From Vulcanimicrobiota bacterium (GTDB lineage: Bacteria; Vulcanimicrobiota; Vulcanimicrobiia; Vulcanimicrobiales; Vulcanimicrobiaceae): a stretch of 64,000 bases of DNA. The notes under the pieces are model-generated. The model worked only from the letters and a program-made list of their open reading frames with translations, searched no databases and was not told the DNA's origin. Below, in pieces: positions 17,300-25,369 of the stretch; the first letter of the stretch is position 1, and the number at the start of each line of letters is the position of its first letter. The stretch covers positions 62,001 to 126,000 of the forward strand of contig DAHUZB010000035.1 in assembly GCA_027306785.1 (NCBI GenBank), given 5' to 3'. Position numbers and translations under genes: made by a program.

Positions 17300-17539
17300 T
17301 CATGCAAATAAATCCGGTTGCTTCAAGCGCTTGCGTAGCCATGTTCCGCCATAGCAGAGCGCCGCAAGCACGAATACCACATACGAAAGGTCGAGAAGTC
17401 CGACCGCAAAGAGCGTAAGGGCGAGAACGAACACAGCGTAGACGAACCGAAGGTCGATGCTGCGGCAGAATGCGCTACGCGTCGCGAAAAACAAATTCCC
17501 GGCGACCACGAAGTCCTGCAACACCGTCAAATGCGGCAT
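17300..17539 (-). CDS. Small hypothetical membrane protein, 79 aa
   Basis: The frame contains two adjacent hydrophobic segments (LRFVYAVFVLALTLFAVGLL and SYVVFVLAALCYGG) and a basic end (RKRLKQPDLFA). A short AGG precedes the ATG. It could be an intact small membrane protein or a fragment, since its neighbours are decaying. No family is recognised. Confidence 0.45.
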   Translation of the reverse strand: MPHLTVLQDFVVAGNLFFATRSAFCRSIDLRFVYAVFVLALTLFAVGLLDLSYVVFVLAALCYGGTWLRKRLKQPDLFA

Positions 17540-17622
17540 CCTATGCGCTCACGAATTAACTTGACGCACGTGTCGTAGAACGAGATGCATGCCTAGGGAC
17601 CGGCAGACGGTCGGGGCCCATC

Positions 17623-18345
17623 TCATGTACGCCTACCGTCATCTTTACGTGACGAATCGACGGAGTACTCCCAGCGTCCGATTTCGGCGTATTGGCGGAT
17701 GTCATCGGCGGCTTGAGGATCTCCATAGTGGTTGGTGACGACGGTGACAATTTGCTCCACTTCTGAGTCGTCGAGTCGCCCGAGCATGCGTCCGAGGTCA
17801 CCTTGATCCGTCGTGCGGGCAGAATCCAATTTCATCAAGACGAGGTACGGCAGCGGCAAGACACGGACGCCGTTTTGCGCACGAGAAACGGTTGCGTCGA
17901 AGGCCGCCTCCACCCAATGCTGCGGACTCGAAATCAAATCCAGTTCTTCGCTTGTTTCGGGATGGTGCCAAGCGCTACCAAAGAGTTCAAGGTTGGCGTT
18001 CGGGAAGACCAACGTTCGGGTTTGCTGCCATCCTTCCGTCTCGAGTTTTTTGACGGCATCGCGATAGCGATGGTTCGCGACGAGAAAGTCGATGTCGGCG
18101 GTATGACGAGGGGGCATGTAGGCGTTTGCCGCGTGAGCCCCGATGACCATGACTGGGATGTCTCCGAACAATTGACTAGCCATAAGACCGGCATTCGAGC
18201 GAGGCCCCGCCATGAGCCTATCCAGATCGCTGCCCGATCCTCGGGTGCGAAGCCTAAAGGCTCTCTCAAGGAAGAAGGCACGCCGCACGGCCGGCACCGA
18301 GTAATCGATGGGTTCGGATTGGTCGATACGGTCGCGCAGAGCCAT
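17623..18345 (-). CDS. Nucleotidyltransferase-fold protein (AbiEii/toxin-like)
   Basis: The 240-residue protein starts at the ATG at 18345 with GGGAGG upstream. VMVIGAHAANAYMPPRHTADIDFLV carries the Gly-rich start and the D-x-D of minimal nucleotidyltransferases. A later YLVLMKLDSARTTDQGDLGRML resembles the K-D-x2-D region of the AbiEii/KNTase group. Such proteins act as toxins or as orphan enzymes. A partner antitoxin is not obvious upstream. Toxin function is inference. Confidence 0.65.
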   Translation of the reverse strand: MALRDRIDQSEPIDYSVPAVRRAFFLERAFRLRTRGSGSDLDRLMAGPRSNAGLMASQLFGDIPVMVIGAHAANAYMPPRHTADIDFLVANHRYRDAVKKLETEGWQQTRTLVFPNANLELFGSAWHHPETSEELDLISSPQHWVEAAFDATVSRAQNGVRVLPLPYLVLMKLDSARTTDQGDLGRMLGRLDDSEVEQIVTVVTNHYGDPQAADDIRQYAEIGRWEYSVDSSRKDDGRRT

Positions 18346-18537
18346 GATATCCTCCCGATTCGCGATTTCTCGAAGTTTGCCCGGTCGGGCGGCAGGTCGG
18401 ATTGGGTCTTGCGGCAAGACGTCGCGGCGAGGCTCATCGCATCCGATTTTCCGACAGGCCCGCCTTAAAGGAGACCGTTTCTTTCGCGGGCGTTGATATA
18501 TCATCGTCCGCGATAGAATCGTCCGCGATAGAAAGGT
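18346..18537. other. Gap upstream of the nucleotidyltransferase gene
   Basis: No gene is supported. It contains the ribosome site of the minus-strand gene and a short direct repeat (CGTCCGCGATAGAA, twice at about 18506-18533) just before a terminator. Confidence 0.4.
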
Positions 18538-18567
18538 GAAAACGCCCCGTGTTCACGGGGCGTTTTC
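18538..18567. terminator. Bidirectional terminator hairpin
   Basis: GAAAACGCCCCGT and ACGGGGCGTTTTC pair perfectly (13 bp) around a 4-base loop, with A/T runs on both sides. A decayed version occurs at 27954-27983, before the second copy of the long direct repeat. Confidence 0.8.
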
Positions 18568-18610
18568 GTTTGTTATTATTGATGCCGTTGCGGCATTTCG
18601 GATTTTGCCG

Positions 18611-18735
18611 GCATTTCGTCCTAACTCGCTTTTTTTCGTCAGTTAGGGCGAGACAGCACTAGAACGGCGCTGTCTCACGTTTTAGCCCCATTTCACCCTA
18701 ACCGGCTGAAAGCCTGATGCATTTCGCCCTAACTC
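18611..18735. repeat. Cluster of short AGTTAGGG-type repeats
   Basis: CATTTCG(T/C)CCTAACT occurs at 18612-18626 and 18720-18734, with CATTTCACCCTAAC at 18689-18702. The complementary sense (GTCAGTTAGGG) occurs at 18638. The inverted copies can pair, and GAGACAGC/GCTGTCTC (18650-18677) forms a second hairpin. Together they make about 120 bp of foldable sequence in a gene-free gap. Confidence 0.6.
18638..18658 (+). repeat. Left copy of 21-bp direct repeat bracketing the accessory region
   Basis: GTCAGTTAGGG, C, GAGACAGCA; the copy at 28054-28074 differs at one base (T for C). Upstream of each copy lie a related hairpin and CATTTCGG motifs in the same order, so the shared block is about 125 bp overall but diverged. 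A possible attachment site or duplication scar. Confidence 0.65.
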
Positions 18736-18784
18736 CGCGATCGAGACTAGGCAGCATTGCATCGCCCGGACGCGCCATTCAGTC

Positions 18785-19432
18785 TCAGCGGCTGTTCTCC
18801 CGAACGATTTGGTTGACGACGTCCTTCGGCAAGCCCTGCGGAAGCATCTCCATAAACGTTCCTCCGTGCTTCCACACTCGCAGCGGTAGCGTAAACTTCT
18901 CGAGGGACATCGTGCCGTTCTGCCCCTTACGCTGCACCTCGAAATGTGCCACCGCGGGTTGGTAGACGGCGCTCGATTCGTCAATAATTATCCGGTAATA
19001 TTTGCCGTCGATCTTCGCCTGATAGTAGAGCGCGACGCTTGCAACCGGGCCTCGAGGTATGACATGGGCATATTCGAATGTCGCATCCTGCGGTAACGCC
19101 GTTGGGACGACGATAGGAAAGCCAACGTGCTGCTGAGCCTGCGCGACCGTAAGTCGATCGGCGGCATGGATCATGGGTGGTAGCGGCGTGGACGATCCCC
19201 TATTGAAGAACTTTGCGAAGCTCGCGCTCAATGCACCGGAGGCCTGCGCCGCGACGGCGCCGCTGATAAGGACGACGAGCGCCGATAATGCGTACGCATA
19301 TCGCCGCGGTCGAGCGCGCCGCGGCGCGGGCAACGATCGGAGGGCAGCCCACGCAAGCGACGGGCACCCCGGAACTCGTGCGCGCCCAAAACGTCGTTCG
19401 AGCGCAGTGGTGATCTCGCGGTCATCATTCAT
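18785..19432 (-). CDS. Membrane-anchored anti-sigma-factor-like protein
   Basis: The 215-residue protein has a short cytoplasmic N-terminus (45 residues), one TM segment (about 45-66) and an extracytoplasmic domain of the DUF4367/MucB-like type seen in anti-sigma partners (inference). It begins ATGA-overlapped with the stop of the ECF sigma gene, the standard arrangement for a sigma/anti-sigma pair. No zinc HxxxCxxC motif is present in the N-terminus, so binding to sigma would be ZAS-independent. Confidence 0.7.
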   Translation of the reverse strand: MNDDREITTALERRFGRARVPGCPSLAWAALRSLPAPRRARPRRYAYALSALVVLISGAVAAQASGALSASFAKFFNRGSSTPLPPMIHAADRLTVAQAQQHVGFPIVVPTALPQDATFEYAHVIPRGPVASVALYYQAKIDGKYYRIIIDESSAVYQPAVAHFEVQRKGQNGTMSLEKFTLPLRVWKHGGTFMEMLPQGLPKDVVNQIVRENSR

Positions 19433-19992
19433 CGTACGGTCTCCTCAAGTGGTGCCGGTGCGGTCGAATCCTGAAAAAGCGGGCGCAAGCGACGCCGCGC
19501 CGCCATCAACCTGAATCGAACCGTGACCGATGGAATGCCGAGCGCTACGCCAACCTCACGCGTCGTCAATCCGAAGAAATAGTGGAGTTCGAGCGTCAAT
19601 CGTAGGTGTTCGGATAATCTGCCGATCGCTGCCTCAAGATCGAGTCTCGAGGTTACGTCTTCTCGGGTCGAGATCGCGACCGCGGCTTCGTATCCGGTTG
19701 ATTCGCGGCTGCGTAAGCGCGCTCTCGCCCGAGCGTGATCCCGTGCGTGCGATACGATGATGCGGTGCGACCAGCCGGCAAAGGCACGCACGTCCGCAAG
19801 GTCGGGAAGCTTGGCGCAGATCGCGATGCAGGCTGTTTGGGCGACGTCTTCTGCCGCCGACGACTCGACAAGGATCGACCAAGCAGTACGATACGCATTG
19901 GGCCAGATCGAATGAACCAATGTCTCGTAAGCCCCCTCGTCACCAGCGAGGGCGGCCGAGGCCAGATCCGTTAAAGACACGGAAACCTTCAT
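19429..19992 (-). CDS. ECF-type RNA polymerase sigma factor
   Basis: From the ATG at 19992 the protein has 187 residues. Region 2 (YRTAWSILVESSAAEDVAQTA) and region 4 (LTLELHYFFGLTTREVGVAL, then SVTVRFRLMAARRRLRP) are clear. The frame is open back to 20115, but a strong terminator hairpin at 20035-20075 makes a longer protein unlikely; ATG 20019 is the alternative. The downstream gene encodes its likely membrane anti-sigma factor. Confidence 0.85.
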   Translation of the reverse strand: MKVSVSLTDLASAALAGDEGAYETLVHSIWPNAYRTAWSILVESSAAEDVAQTACIAICAKLPDLADVRAFAGWSHRIIVSHARDHARARARLRSRESTGYEAAVAISTREDVTSRLDLEAAIGRLSEHLRLTLELHYFFGLTTREVGVALGIPSVTVRFRLMAARRRLRPLFQDSTAPAPLEETVR

Positions 19993-20034
19993 ACAGACAA
20001 GACGCTCACCGACGCGCATCTGTTTGCGCTTACA

Positions 20035-20075
20035 AAAAACAAGAGCCCGGCGAACATCGCCGGGCTCTTGTTTTT
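20035..20075. terminator. Bidirectional terminator, 19-bp perfect stem
   Basis: AAAAACAAGAGCCCGGCGA, ACA, then the exact complement. The flanking A5 and T5 make it effective in both directions. It insulates the sigma gene from sequences to its right. Confidence 0.85.
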
Positions 20076-20080
20076 CATGC

Positions 20081-20136
20081 GATCCTTCGACTGCGCGGTT
20101 TCGCGCGTTGCGCAAAAACCGCTCCGCTCAGGATGA
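20081..20136. repeat. REP-like element (TCCTTCGACTGCGC...GCTCAGGATGAC)
   Basis: An imperfect dyad with ends TCCTTCGA and GCTCAGGATGAC. This is the type of short palindromic repeat scattered in intergenic DNA of many soil bacteria; two partial copies occur at 29033-29074. Confidence 0.55.
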
Positions 20137-20152
20137 CTGGGCGTTAAAACGG

Positions 20153-20179
20153 CTAGAACGGCGTTCTCTCACGTTTCAG
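20153..20179. repeat. CTAGAACGGCG repeat, near-identical to 18659-18685
   Basis: CTAGAACGGCG, two or three variable bases, TCTCACGTTT, then AG. The copies at 18659 and 20153 differ at about three of 27 positions and have the same orientation. They flank the sigma/anti-sigma operon. Confidence 0.6.
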
Positions 20180-20238
20180 ACCTACGTCACAATATCTATC
20201 CAAAACCGCGCACCTATCGAGCATGTAAGCCGAGCCTC

Positions 20239-20268
20239 TTGACAGTATTTCGATATTTAGCTAAATAT
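20239..20268 (+). promoter_or_regulatory. Promoter with overlapping ArsR/SdpR operator
   Basis: TTGACA (20239-20244) is followed after 17 bases by TAAATA (20262-20267). A perfect 16-bp palindrome, ATATTTAGCTAAATAT (20253-20268), covers the -10 region. Repressor binding there would block RNA polymerase, which fits autorepression by the adjacent ArsR-type gene. Transcription should start near 20274. Confidence 0.7.
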
Positions 20269-20275
20269 GGAACCT

Positions 20276-20566
20276 GTGAGTACCGTCTTTCGGGCCCTGG
20301 CTGATCCCACCCGGCGAAAAATCCTTACTTTGCTTCGAAAGGGGCCGATGAGCGCGGGTGAGCTGGCCAGCCATTTCGATGTCACCAAGGCCACGATGTC
20401 GGCGCACTTTGCGGTGCTCCGCGAAGCCGACCTCGTGGAGTCAACCAAGAGCGGCACGACGGTCACCTATTATCTGAAGCTTTCGGTGCTGGAAGATGCG
20501 TTGCTCGAATTCGCACAGCTTTTCGGCATCCAGGCATCATCTGCACCAACCCAGGAGTCGGAATGA
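20276..20566 (+). CDS. ArsR-family autorepressor (SdpR-like)
   Basis: STVFRALADPTRRKILTLL, GELASHFDVTKATMSAHFAVL and READLVESTKSGTTVTYYL form the ArsR winged helix typical of SdpR-like repressors. No metal-binding Cys motif is present. The start is set at GTG 20276 because the promoter predicts a transcript beginning at about 20274, making the mRNA leaderless; the in-frame ATG at 20267 would lie inside the -10 box. It overlaps the next gene as ATGA. Confidence 0.85.
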   Translation: MSTVFRALADPTRRKILTLLRKGPMSAGELASHFDVTKATMSAHFAVLREADLVESTKSGTTVTYYLKLSVLEDALLEFAQLFGIQASSAPTQESE

Positions 20567-22773
20567 ACGCGAAGTCCTATTCTGCGCTGACGCTCAGCGC
20601 GGCCGCCGTAACCCTTTGCTCGGTCGCCGTGAGCGGGTATCTCTTCTTTCAAAACGTTGGGAATCGGTGGGCGTATCTCGCCGCAACGCTCGTGCTCGTA
20701 GTCGGTTGGATGGCGCAACGCTTCGCCGACGATCGACGGGCGGTGCAAACATCGATCTTATTTGCCGGTCTACTGCTGTTGATCTCGACCTTAGAAAAAC
20801 TCGCAAATCACGCCGGTTTGGCAATGGGTGCCGATATGGATCAAAGGCTGCTGGGCGTGATTCTCGGCGCTGTTGTCGTCGCGCTCTCGAACGCGATTCC
20901 AAAGAAAGCAACCTCGGCGCAATCATTTGCGACACAGCGAATGATCGGATGGGCACTGGTACTTGGTGGACTCGGCTTCGCAATCGCGTGGCTCGCACTG
21001 CCCATCGCCATTGCCGGAGACGTTGCAATTGTCGTTTTGCTCTTGGGATTACTCATCGGCGTCGTCGCGTATGCTCGATCGTGGTTCGTCGTGGTGATCA
21101 CCGTCGCGCTATCGTGTATCACCGTTGTCCAAGCTCAAACACAGGACGTGAGCGGCGCATGGCACGGCACGTTACAAACCACAACCGGCCGCTACGGTTT
21201 GGAACTGCTTATCCAGCGACGTTCCGACGGAACGCTTTCAGCGACGCTTGAAAGTATCGATCAAGCGCCGGGTGAGAAAATTCCAGTCGACGTGACCGTG
21301 AGCGACGGCGACGTTAAACTGTCGATGAACGCGCTCGGTGCAAGCTATGAAGGCCATCTCGACAAGAGTTCCAGCGCGATCAATGGCGCCTGGCAACAGG
21401 GTACATCGCTCCCTCTGAGCTTCGCACGCGGCCCCATGCCAACGGTCCCGTCGATTTCAGGACTCGACGGCACGTGGCGCGCGATGTTGGTGCGAGGAGC
21501 AACCCAACTCCATCTCGTGTTGCACGTCGTTACTTCACAGCATGGGACGCGCGCAAACCTCGATTCTCCCGACATGGGCTTGATGAGCCTTGAGGTTACC
21601 GACCTCGCGCACCCGGGCGATCGCGTTCACTTCTCGGTTCCCATCGCGCAGGTAGCCTTCAACGGCAGCCTCAACTCGGCAGCAGAGATTCACGGAACAT
21701 GGCAACGCGACGGCCAGCCTCCCGCGAGCGTTACCTTTGTTCGCGAGGAGCAAGCGACACCAGCCGCATCTCCGCACCGCGCTGACTATATAACCAAGGC
21801 TGTACGCTTCCCGAATCCGCGCGCGAACATCGTTCTTGCTGGTACGCTGACGATCCCAAACGATGCGCGTCAGGCGCCGGCAGTCCTATTGATTAGCGGG
21901 TCCGGACCCGAAGACCGTGACGAAACAATCTTCGGTCAGAAGCCTTTTGCAACGATTGCCGACTACCTCACGCGGCGAGGCATCATCGTGCTGCGCTACG
22001 ATGATCGCGGCGTCGGCGAATCGACCGGCACGTTTGCAGATGCAACAATAGAGGACTTTGCGAGCGATGCTAACGCCGCCGTGGCCTTTCTGCAGGCGCG
22101 GCCCGAAGTCGATACTCATAAGATTGGATTGATCGGGCACAGTCAGGGCGGTGTCGTCGGCCCGCTTGTCGCCATGCATAACAAAGCGATTGCCTATTTG
22201 GTACTGCTTGCCGCTCCCGCAACGGATATGCGCGAGTTGTTCCTATCACAACGTCGGGCCGCTGCCGTTTTGCAAGGCGAGAAAGAATCGACGATAGCGC
22301 GAGCTGAGCCGCTGCTGGACCAGCTGTATGCGGCAACCGCAAACGCGCCCAACCAGGCGAGCGCTCAAGCGCGCATCTCATCGATGCTCACGCCAGAAGC
22401 GCTAGCGCAACTCGGCGTGTCTCCCACGCTAAAAGATGCAGTTGTTGGTCAATTGACGGGCGCCTGGATTCGCTCGCTCTTGCGTTATGATGCGCGCGCT
22501 ACGTTGCAAGCGTTGACGATCCCCATCCTTGCACTCAATGGCGATCTCGATCGACAGGTGGTAGCAGGCGAAAACGTTGCAGCAATTCGTGCCGCGACCG
22601 CAAAGAACCCTAACGTTACCACTCGCATCCTCCCCGGACTCAATCACCTTTTCCAACCGGCGCACAGCGGCACCATGGGCGAGTACGCGGAGATTCACGA
22701 AGGCTTTTCCCCTATCGTGCTCAGCATGATCGGTGATTGGATAATGACGTCCGCGCTCATGGCAAACAAATAG
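20563..22773 (+). CDS. Membrane-anchored alpha/beta hydrolase, fusion
   Basis: The protein has 736 residues. Residues 1-190 contain about six TM segments. Two related beta-rich modules follow (DVSGAWHGTLQTT near 198, LDGTWRAMLVRG near 305). From about 420 an alpha/beta-hydrolase domain carries LRYDDRGVGEST, the nucleophile elbow GHSQGG (about 525), an acid in NGDLDRQV and His in LPGLNHLF. The catalytic domain is presumably extracytoplasmic. Coupling to an SdpR-type repressor recalls sdpRI, but the membrane part is not clearly SdpI. Substrate unknown. Confidence 0.82.
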   Translation: MNAKSYSALTLSAAAVTLCSVAVSGYLFFQNVGNRWAYLAATLVLVVGWMAQRFADDRRAVQTSILFAGLLLLISTLEKLANHAGLAMGADMDQRLLGVILGAVVVALSNAIPKKATSAQSFATQRMIGWALVLGGLGFAIAWLALPIAIAGDVAIVVLLLGLLIGVVAYARSWFVVVITVALSCITVVQAQTQDVSGAWHGTLQTTTGRYGLELLIQRRSDGTLSATLESIDQAPGEKIPVDVTVSDGDVKLSMNALGASYEGHLDKSSSAINGAWQQGTSLPLSFARGPMPTVPSISGLDGTWRAMLVRGATQLHLVLHVVTSQHGTRANLDSPDMGLMSLEVTDLAHPGDRVHFSVPIAQVAFNGSLNSAAEIHGTWQRDGQPPASVTFVREEQATPAASPHRADYITKAVRFPNPRANIVLAGTLTIPNDARQAPAVLLISGSGPEDRDETIFGQKPFATIADYLTRRGIIVLRYDDRGVGESTGTFADATIEDFASDANAAVAFLQARPEVDTHKIGLIGHSQGGVVGPLVAMHNKAIAYLVLLAAPATDMRELFLSQRRAAAVLQGEKESTIARAEPLLDQLYAATANAPNQASAQARISSMLTPEALAQLGVSPTLKDAVVGQLTGAWIRSLLRYDARATLQALTIPILALNGDLDRQVVAGENVAAIRAATAKNPNVTTRILPGLNHLFQPAHSGTMGEYAEIHEGFSPIVLSMIGDWIMTSALMANK

Positions 22774-22792
22774 CCCGACGGATCAGCCGGGC
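22773..22792 (+). terminator. Weak terminator after the hydrolase gene
   Basis: GCCCG and CGGGC arms with a 10-base loop, followed by CATTTGTTGTT. It lies directly after the TAG. Confidence 0.4.
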
Positions 22793-22808
22793 CATTTGTT
22801 GTTAGTAC

Positions 22809-22834
22809 GCTAGACCGTCAGAACGTCAGAACGG
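22809..22834. repeat. CTAGAACG-type interspersed repeat, copy 2
   Basis: GCTAGACCGTCAGAACGTCAG plus ACGG-type end; closely matches 16730-16755 in the same orientation. Confidence 0.5.
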
Positions 22835-22909
22835 TTATATGCAATGAAAGCCGTTAAGTTCTTCTGTCTATCGGCGAAGGGGGGCATGGCCGGGCCCCGG
22901 TCTGACCCT

Positions 22910-23695
22910 CTAGATCCTGCACTGCGTATCGGGGGCAAGACCAGTGAAAAAGGTGGCCTCACTCGGGTAGAACGCTCCGCGTGCCGCAAAGCTTCCAGCG
23001 GGCATTGGGCTCCAATAGATGCCCTTCATGTGAAGAATACAGTCGCTTGAGAATCGTCGTACCCGCACGTCTGAGTCTCGCTTGATGCCAATGTCCGATA
23101 CGCGCGACGCGGTGTTACGGCCTTCAGCAGCGGTCTCGGTTCGAACCTGGAAGTATTTGCGCTCGCCGCTGTTGACGAACTGGCCTGCGCCCGTGCTGCA
23201 TACCTCGTGCCCGTTCATGAGCAGATGAACCCGTCCACCACTGACGCCAATTCCCAAGGTCACGGACGTGCGATCGCGCACCATCAGCCCCGTATCTCGA
23301 TATTGCACGATTTTGCCGTGTGGTACCGACCAGACAATTGCGATATGGCCTCGATACTTGAATCTGGGGTAGTGGCTCACTTCAATCTGAACGAACCCGT
23401 TGTTTTCGTTCAGCGGCCCCAATCGCAGCCCCGTATCGTACCATGCAGCCATCCCGTCAGTCGGCGCCACGACCCTCGCTTGCGCAGCGTAGTCTGAATG
23501 CATGTCTGCGTCCCCAAGATACAGATATGACACGGCCTCTCCCGACTCGGAATTGTCCGTTGTCTTAGCCCTAAATTCCGGCAGGAGGGCTATACTGCAA
23601 TTCCACTGCACCTCGGAAGCGTGTTGAGCAGCGCGCGCATCTATGGGGCGAGCGATACATAGTAGTGCGAGAAGGACTACGAGCCTTGACCTCAC
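22910..23695 (-). CDS. Secreted hypothetical protein, 261 aa
   Basis: A signal peptide (LVVLLALLCIARPIDARA) precedes a beta-rich soluble domain with four cysteines. The start is a GTG one base after the stop of the upstream gene. The order of strands and Gly turns resembles the upstream protein (for example a long VxLGIG...GRVHLLMNG region against GxxISAYVDG), so the two are probably distant paralogues with a concanavalin-like fold. No family is firmly recognised. Confidence 0.65.
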   Translation of the reverse strand: MRSRLVVLLALLCIARPIDARAAQHASEVQWNCSIALLPEFRAKTTDNSESGEAVSYLYLGDADMHSDYAAQARVVAPTDGMAAWYDTGLRLGPLNENNGFVQIEVSHYPRFKYRGHIAIVWSVPHGKIVQYRDTGLMVRDRTSVTLGIGVSGGRVHLLMNGHEVCSTGAGQFVNSGERKYFQVRTETAAEGRNTASRVSDIGIKRDSDVRVRRFSSDCILHMKGIYWSPMPAGSFAARGAFYPSEATFFTGLAPDTQCRI

Positions 23696-23696
23696 G

Positions 23697-24395
23697 CTAG
23701 CACTTTTTGCCGTGATTCCCGGTTTCGAGGTTTACGAAAAAGCCGGCTGCATCGCTCGTTCTTCCTGAGAACAACAGAGAAGAACGACCAGCTGGCTCGA
23801 TTCCGCGCGTTGTAAATGCGCACGTTGGATGTAGCGTGTGACCATTCGCAATAGTCCGGATAGGGATGAGCGTTGCGCTAAGCGAGTCACCCCCGCCATG
23901 AGCTTCCCCGTTCAGTTGGATACTGGGATGCTGGAGATATAGGTCCGACCGCGACCAACTACCGACTAACGCGCCGTCGACATACGCAGATATACGGGCG
24001 CGATCGCCACGTAGTTCGATAATACATCCATCGCTGCATTTTACCGCCTGATTCTGATAGACGTACTGTTGACCGGGAAAGATAACGTAGGTGAAGGGCT
24101 GCGGAGCGCGATGTTTTGGATCACTCGACAGACCGACGGATACACCAGGGCCGGGGATTTTGCTGCCGACGAGTAAGATGCTGAGCGTAGACCAAGACTT
24201 GTTCTGAGCGCCTGGATTAAGCCGCGCACGATATGCGATATCAAACGTCGATGTGAATTTTCCCGTAAGATAAACCGTCGCTTCGCCATCAGTTGAAGCG
24301 GATTGCACCGCGCCCCGCGCGATGGTTGCCGAGGACATTGCTACGAGGCAAAACACGCCTACCGTTGCGAACGCCGTTATCACGATTCGATGCAC
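23697..24395 (-). CDS. Secreted hypothetical protein, 232 aa
   Basis: The signal peptide (VITAFATVGVFCLVAMSSATIARG) is clear. The mature part is beta-rich, with ISAYVDGALVGSWS in the position where lectin-like/LamG sandwiches have a ligand-facing strand (inference). It forms a tight two-gene operon with the gene downstream. Codon usage looks less GC-biased than in the housekeeping genes. Confidence 0.65.
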   Translation of the reverse strand: MHRIVITAFATVGVFCLVAMSSATIARGAVQSASTDGEATVYLTGKFTSTFDIAYRARLNPGAQNKSWSTLSILLVGSKIPGPGVSVGLSSDPKHRAPQPFTYVIFPGQQYVYQNQAVKCSDGCIIELRGDRARISAYVDGALVGSWSRSDLYLQHPSIQLNGEAHGGGDSLSATLIPIRTIANGHTLHPTCAFTTRGIEPAGRSSLLFSGRTSDAAGFFVNLETGNHGKKC

Positions 24396-24426
24396 TAGCA
24401 GTTCCTTCTGACAATGATTAGTTGTG

Positions 24427-24801
24427 TTATGAGCGGGCGACGCGCAGATTCCTCCGACTTCTTACAGTCACACGCGCCGTCGGGTCCATCGGCCGGCGTA
24501 ATTCGTTGGCGTCCCATCCCATTCGCTGGACGTTGTACTCGAAAAGTGCCCACAGTTCGTCGTAGGCGCGAATATTCTCGCGGAGAGCCTCCACCGTACC
24601 CTCGAGGGCGGAAATGCGTTCGTCGGGCGTTCTACGTTCCTTTCCGGTCGGTGTGGCGTTGGCACGTTGGGCATTAAGAACTCGCCGAACAGCCTTCTTG
24701 ATGTCCGGCTTTGCCCAGAGCGCGGGCTTGGAGAAGCCGCTAAACGCTTCGAGCGCCTTCCAGGTGAGTTTCGCGTGGCGCTCGCCACGTGAGGCCTGCA
24801 T
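24427..24801 (-). CDS. Helical protein resembling transposon accessory TnpC/DUF6262 proteins
   Basis: The 124-residue basic protein has an N-terminal TWKALEAFSGFSKPALWAKPDI, which looks like an HTH of the type that precedes coiled coils in TnpC-like proteins. A heptad-rich helix follows (ISALEGTVEALRENIRAYDEL), then a basic tail. Its ATG (24801) shares the CATG at 24799-24802 with the ATG of the divergent gene. No ribosome site is visible. The family link is inference. Confidence 0.5.
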   Translation of the reverse strand: MQASRGERHAKLTWKALEAFSGFSKPALWAKPDIKKAVRRVLNAQRANATPTGKERRTPDERISALEGTVEALRENIRAYDELWALFEYNVQRMGWDANELRRPMDPTARVTVRSRRNLRVARS

Positions 24802-25369
24802 GTCGAAAGCATATCGCAAACCGCCGGCGGGTCCCGTGCTCGAGGGCCAACAACCCCTGTTCGGTGCCGAGCAGGGCATCGATCCGAAAGCCGAAGCGGA
24901 ACGGAAGCGCTTGTTTCGCCGGCAACTCGTCGGGTGGTATAGCGAGGCCAAACGCACGATGGAGGCCATCAAGGTCGTGTGGCGGCTGAACCAACGCGGC
25001 ATTCAACAACCAGACATCGCGCAAGCGCTGGGCCTCCCTCCGGTCGTCGAACGCGCCTCAAAGCCCCTCAATCCCTGGCGCATCCGCCCGGGATCCAATA
25101 TCGAGATCGTCGCCGACATGCTCGAGACTGCCGCAAGGCGCGGCGTAAGCGAAGACGAGATGGTCGAGCGGCTTCAATCGCTGGGGCGGCTCTCGAACGC
25201 GCGCGATCCCAAACGCGCCGTGCATTGGACCATCACTGAACTGCAGCGTCGCACCCGCTTCTGTTTTCGCGAGTCGTCGGCTATGGGCGCACGCTGGTAC
25301 GCATACGGCACGTTCGCGGTGTGGCGTCAAGCACCCAAGACGAAAGAAAATCCCAATGAATCCGCGTGA
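24800..25369 (+). CDS. Hypothetical DNA-binding-like protein of the mobile element
   Basis: The 189-residue protein has GAGG five bases before its ATG. A basic central part (RLFRRQLVGWYSEAKRTM) precedes a helix-turn-helix-like LNQRGIQQPDIAQALGLPP. A C-terminal winged-helix-like part (EDEMVERLQSLGRLSNA, then AVHWTITELQRRT) follows. No family is recognised. It reads toward the transposase. Confidence 0.55.
   Translation: MSKAYRKPPAGPVLEGQQPLFGAEQGIDPKAEAERKRLFRRQLVGWYSEAKRTMEAIKVVWRLNQRGIQQPDIAQALGLPPVVERASKPLNPWRIRPGSNIEIVADMLETAARRGVSEDEMVERLQSLGRLSNARDPKRAVHWTITELQRRTRFCFRESSAMGARWYAYGTFAVWRQAPKTKENPNESA

Noticed and set aside
20267-20275. ATG 20267 as start of the ArsR-type gene
   Set aside because: It lies inside the predicted -10 box and operator, upstream of the predicted transcription start; GTG 20276 fits family length better.
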